NCBI GenBank assembly: GCA_047967505.1
Contig: CM106541.1
Length of the DNA: 64,000 nt
Reading direction: 5' to 3' (one strand)
Source of the DNA: Dipteris shenzhenensis
Lineage: Eukaryota; Polypodiophyta; Polypodiopsida; Gleicheniales
In this document: in pieces, positions 61,400-64,000 of the stretch
Position numbering within the stretch: the first letter of the stretch is position 1
Layout of the letters: the number at the start of each line of letters is the position of its first letter
Translations under genes and position numbers: made by a program
The notes under the pieces: model-generated
Databases searched by the model: none
What the model saw: the letters and a program-made list of their open reading frames with translations, nothing else
What the model was told of the DNA's origin: nothing

Positions 61400-63563
61400 T
61401 TTGGCTCGCCTTTCCACAGTCTAAAAGAGAAACTACAATATTTTATTGATAGCGATGTGTGCATTCATGCTTTGATTTGTCATTTGTTGCAAAGGTCTTA
61501 TCAATTGATTTATTTCAATATTGGAAGTGTCTAATTGCTAACAACAATAATTCTGACTGAATAGGCGTGTAGAGCTTGAAAAGGCAATCACTTTTCCTTT
61601 TTGGAGTGCATTCAAATTCTTCTTGGATTGGAAGTTATGGCTTGTCGAGTTTTGATGAAGAAGAAGAGGCATGATGATGTGGCACAGGAGGTATTCACAT
61701 GCTATAGATACACTGTGCTTAGTAGGGGCTATGTGCTTCGGTGGCACTATGCCATGGGGTAATCTTCTAACCCAAATTAGTGAACCCAAGGTTACACAAA
61801 CTTAACTATGATTCAACTAAACCAGGAAACGTAACCAAACTTAATCATGGTAGATTTTAATCTACCTTGGTTAGATTTTAATATACCTTGGTTAAAAATC
61901 TAACCTAGGATTTTAAAGCTTTGAGGCTAAGGTTGCAGGAGGCGATGGGTGGCAGAAATGGTGAGGCAGCATCGACAGCGATGGCGTCTTCCACCTTCTT
62001 CGTCTTTCTTGTCACTATTAGTGAGTGTAGGAGGTCTGCCTGTAGGAGGCCATTGCACCTCTGGTCGTCGGAGTTGTGAGGAGGCAGGACTATCAGCCAG
62101 GAGTGCAGATGGCTTTGGAAGCTTGTTGGAGAGGTGCGAGTGTTTGCTCTTGCTCTGAGAGTGGAGATGGAGAGCTGCTAGACAGTGCTATGTGTTGTGG
62201 GAAGCCTCTGTGAGCTTGCAAGCTTTGAAGGAGTTACGTGTAGGAGGGTTGTTGCCTTACTGCTACTATTGTGGTGAAGGAGATGATGCCCGTGAAGATG
62301 GAGCTAGCGTGCAAGGTAGAGATTCCATGGAGGCATTGGTTGTTATAGATTAGCTTGTTGAAGGAGCTTGCCTTGGAGGGACGTTGATGGATCTGCTGCA
62401 AGCTATTTTCAAAGGTCTTCTACAAAAGGTGTCGCTGGGCATTTAGGTAGGTCATAGTTCATAGAAGGAGTCAGCCGTTGTGTGTCGATTGAAGCTTGGA
62501 ACTTGGAGGAGTAGCGCCGATGGAGGAGGCTCCCAGATTAGTTGCCTATGGGTGTTGTTGGTTGGTGTTGTTGGCTGGCTGAGCAATGCTGGGCCTCACA
62601 GTTTGGCGCTGTGGTTCACCGACTGGGTTGTTTGGAGCAGGTTCTGAGGGTGGAGGGCTGACGACGATGACTGATCAAGATGTTTGCAATTCTAGATGCA
62701 AAGATGTGAGCGAACCTTGTTGCTGCAAACACTAGGAATTCTTCTTCTCCCAACAAGGTTGGTGAGGAAGACTGCGCTTATGTGAAGGACCAGGAACGAT
62801 CCGTGAGCTTGCTATCGGCTCCTATGCAATCTCTATTTTAACAATTGAAATCTTGAAATCCGTGAGCTTATGATCGATGCAAGAGGTCTCTACGTAAAGG
62901 CAGCTTGAAGCGGAGACTCGAGGCGCCCTTGGCTATAGCTTTGTGGGTGAGTCGATTGAGGCTACTATTGTCGTGATTGAAACCTTCAACTTCATCTTTC
63001 CTTACTCCTCATCTACAAATAAATCTCCTCTCTCTTGAAGAAGTCACTCAAATCTCCCTCTTTCCCTTATAAGAAGCTCTCTCATACACAAGTATATAAC
63101 AACGAAAATCTCTCTACTCTCGTAAGAGAAAGTGAATGAGTGGATGAAGAATATCACTCAAGAGAAAGCATGAGAAAACATGCCTATAACTAATCAAGGA
63201 GAGCTAGATCTAAGCTCTGATACCATGTGAAAGTGCGAATCATGCTCTCCTAGTGCAACGTGGAATTAGCAAAAGATCAAGGGGGATCAAACCATAGAAG
63301 AAACTCTATGAGAGACATACGGTAGGCAATACTCAATCCATTGCAATGTGTGTACTCAACAATACATGATAGGCCTCTTATATAGAGAGTGCCCTTTGAA
63401 TAGTCAACACATGTGGGATCCTCTTATCCACATCTCTCCTTGTGGATATCCTTAATCCACATCTCCACATCATGTAGTCCACATCCTAGGGTGGCTACTT
63501 TAATTCTTTCCTATACCATACCTTAGCCTCTAATTCATGTGCTCATGGCACCATATCTCAACA
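61400..63563 (-). mobile_element. LTR-type element E2, inverted relative to E1
   Basis: Read on the minus strand, a 338-bp LTR (63,563-63,226) starts TGTTGAGATATGG and ends TTTCACA, followed directly by TGGTATCAGAGC, an exact initiator-Met primer site (63,225-63,214). Its first 200 bp is close to the E1 LTR, including GTAGCCACCCTAGGATGTGG. Internal sequence matches E1 at lower identity and in the same order: CCTCAGAACCTGCTCC near 62,640; the GGTTA-rich part near 61,800-61,900; GTGCCACC.AAGCACA; GCACTCCAAAAAGGAAAA near 61,600. No gag or pol was seen, and the far end is near 61,400. A short plus-strand frame at 61,949-62,158 lies inside it and has no recognisable motif. Confidence 0.7.
63226..63563 (-). 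repeat. LTR of E2
   Basis: A 338-bp LTR with TG...CA ends. On the minus strand it has a TATA-like CTATATAAG (63,376-63,384). It lacks the internal tandem duplications that lengthen the E1 LTR to about 520 bp. Confidence 0.75.
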
Positions 63564-64000
63564 CTAGCTTGCCAAATAACATAAATTATTTCTCATTTGT
63601 GTGTTTCTCTTTCTTTATTTAAAATAAGGAACCTGATGGTGCAATGCTATTTGTCATGGGTTGCAAGAGAACTAGATAAAGACAGTGAGATAGAAAAGTT
63701 GATATACTCGATCAAGGTACAAGGAGGAGGTTAAAGGCCATGGAAACTGATGATACAATTTCCAAACAAAAATTGAAAGACACAATGGCAATGAATGCAG
63801 AAGGGAGAGAAAACACCAGAAAAAATGTCTCCTTGCTAAGAGCAGCTGGCCTTGGAGGTAGCAGATGCACCCATTCAAACAGTGCCAACAAAATAAAGGA
63901 CACAAGCTATGGTTTCAAGGCAGCAACATCAGGTCACTTGGGAGACTAACAAGATTATGTCCTTAAAATCTTTACCCTACACCCGAGGATTCATCAAGTG
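63564..64000. other. Unassigned right end
   Basis: No recognisable element or gene. Plus-strand 63,740-63,949 is an open frame of 69 codons, Ser/Lys/Arg-rich and without motif. It could be a fragment of something continuing past the window. Confidence 0.35.

Noticed and set aside
61174-61464. KPLSPL / NHLVHL repeat proteins
   Set aside because: Alternative-frame translations of a 9-bp minisatellite.

Overview
This is eukaryotic nuclear DNA from a land plant. The two clear host genes are plant families: a PLS-class pentatricopeptide-repeat (PPR) organellar RNA-binding protein and an EXO70 exocyst subunit. The rest is plant transposable elements in many stages of decay. The intronless EXO70, the very regular all-101-residue PPR triplets and the heavily nested repeats would fit a seed-free vascular plant such as a fern, but that assignment is inference.

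Layout. 0-1.35 kb: relic of a LINE endonuclease (- strand). 1.6-5.3 kb: decayed Ty1/copia element (+) with its RNase H end triplicated. 5.4-9.5 kb: no gene seen. 9.76-12.75 kb: PPR gene (-). 13.4-36.0 kb: an old LINE (-) that can be followed from its 5' ORF1 (near 36 kb) to its 3' end (near 13.4 kb), split by three later insertions. These are (i) a 2.6-kb gag-only LTR retrotransposon with identical LTRs at 14,582-17,222; (ii) a back-to-back inverted pair of copia elements at 17,688-26,546; and (iii) a 7.5-kb CACTA (En/Spm) DNA transposon at 28,177-35,700, with a Tnp2-like transposase, a second divergent gene and four clusters of a GCGTCTA motif. 36.5-37.1 kb: another copia RT relic. 40.7-42.7 kb: EXO70 (-), with a large compound microsatellite upstream.

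44-64 kb is accessory and repeat-rich. Two homologous, inverted, LTR-bearing elements without a recognised gag or pol (E1 at 47.3-49.4 kb, +; E2 at 61.4-63.6 kb, -) flank about 12 kb. That interval holds a Helitron Rep relic with an HUH motif, a large purine-rich minisatellite, a conserved-looking hypothetical fragment, a protein-kinase-like pseudogene (HND/DWG in place of HRD/DFG), a nine-copy hairpin-forming repeat array, and the wreck of a multi-domain gene that may belong to an uncharacterised transposase-like family.

Only the PPR gene, the EXO70 gene and the Gag of the young LTR element are long intact reading frames. All other coding traces carry nonsense mutations or frameshifts. No tRNA, rRNA, CRISPR array or bacterial-type operon was seen. 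Exon boundaries and relic limits were read by eye and are approximate.
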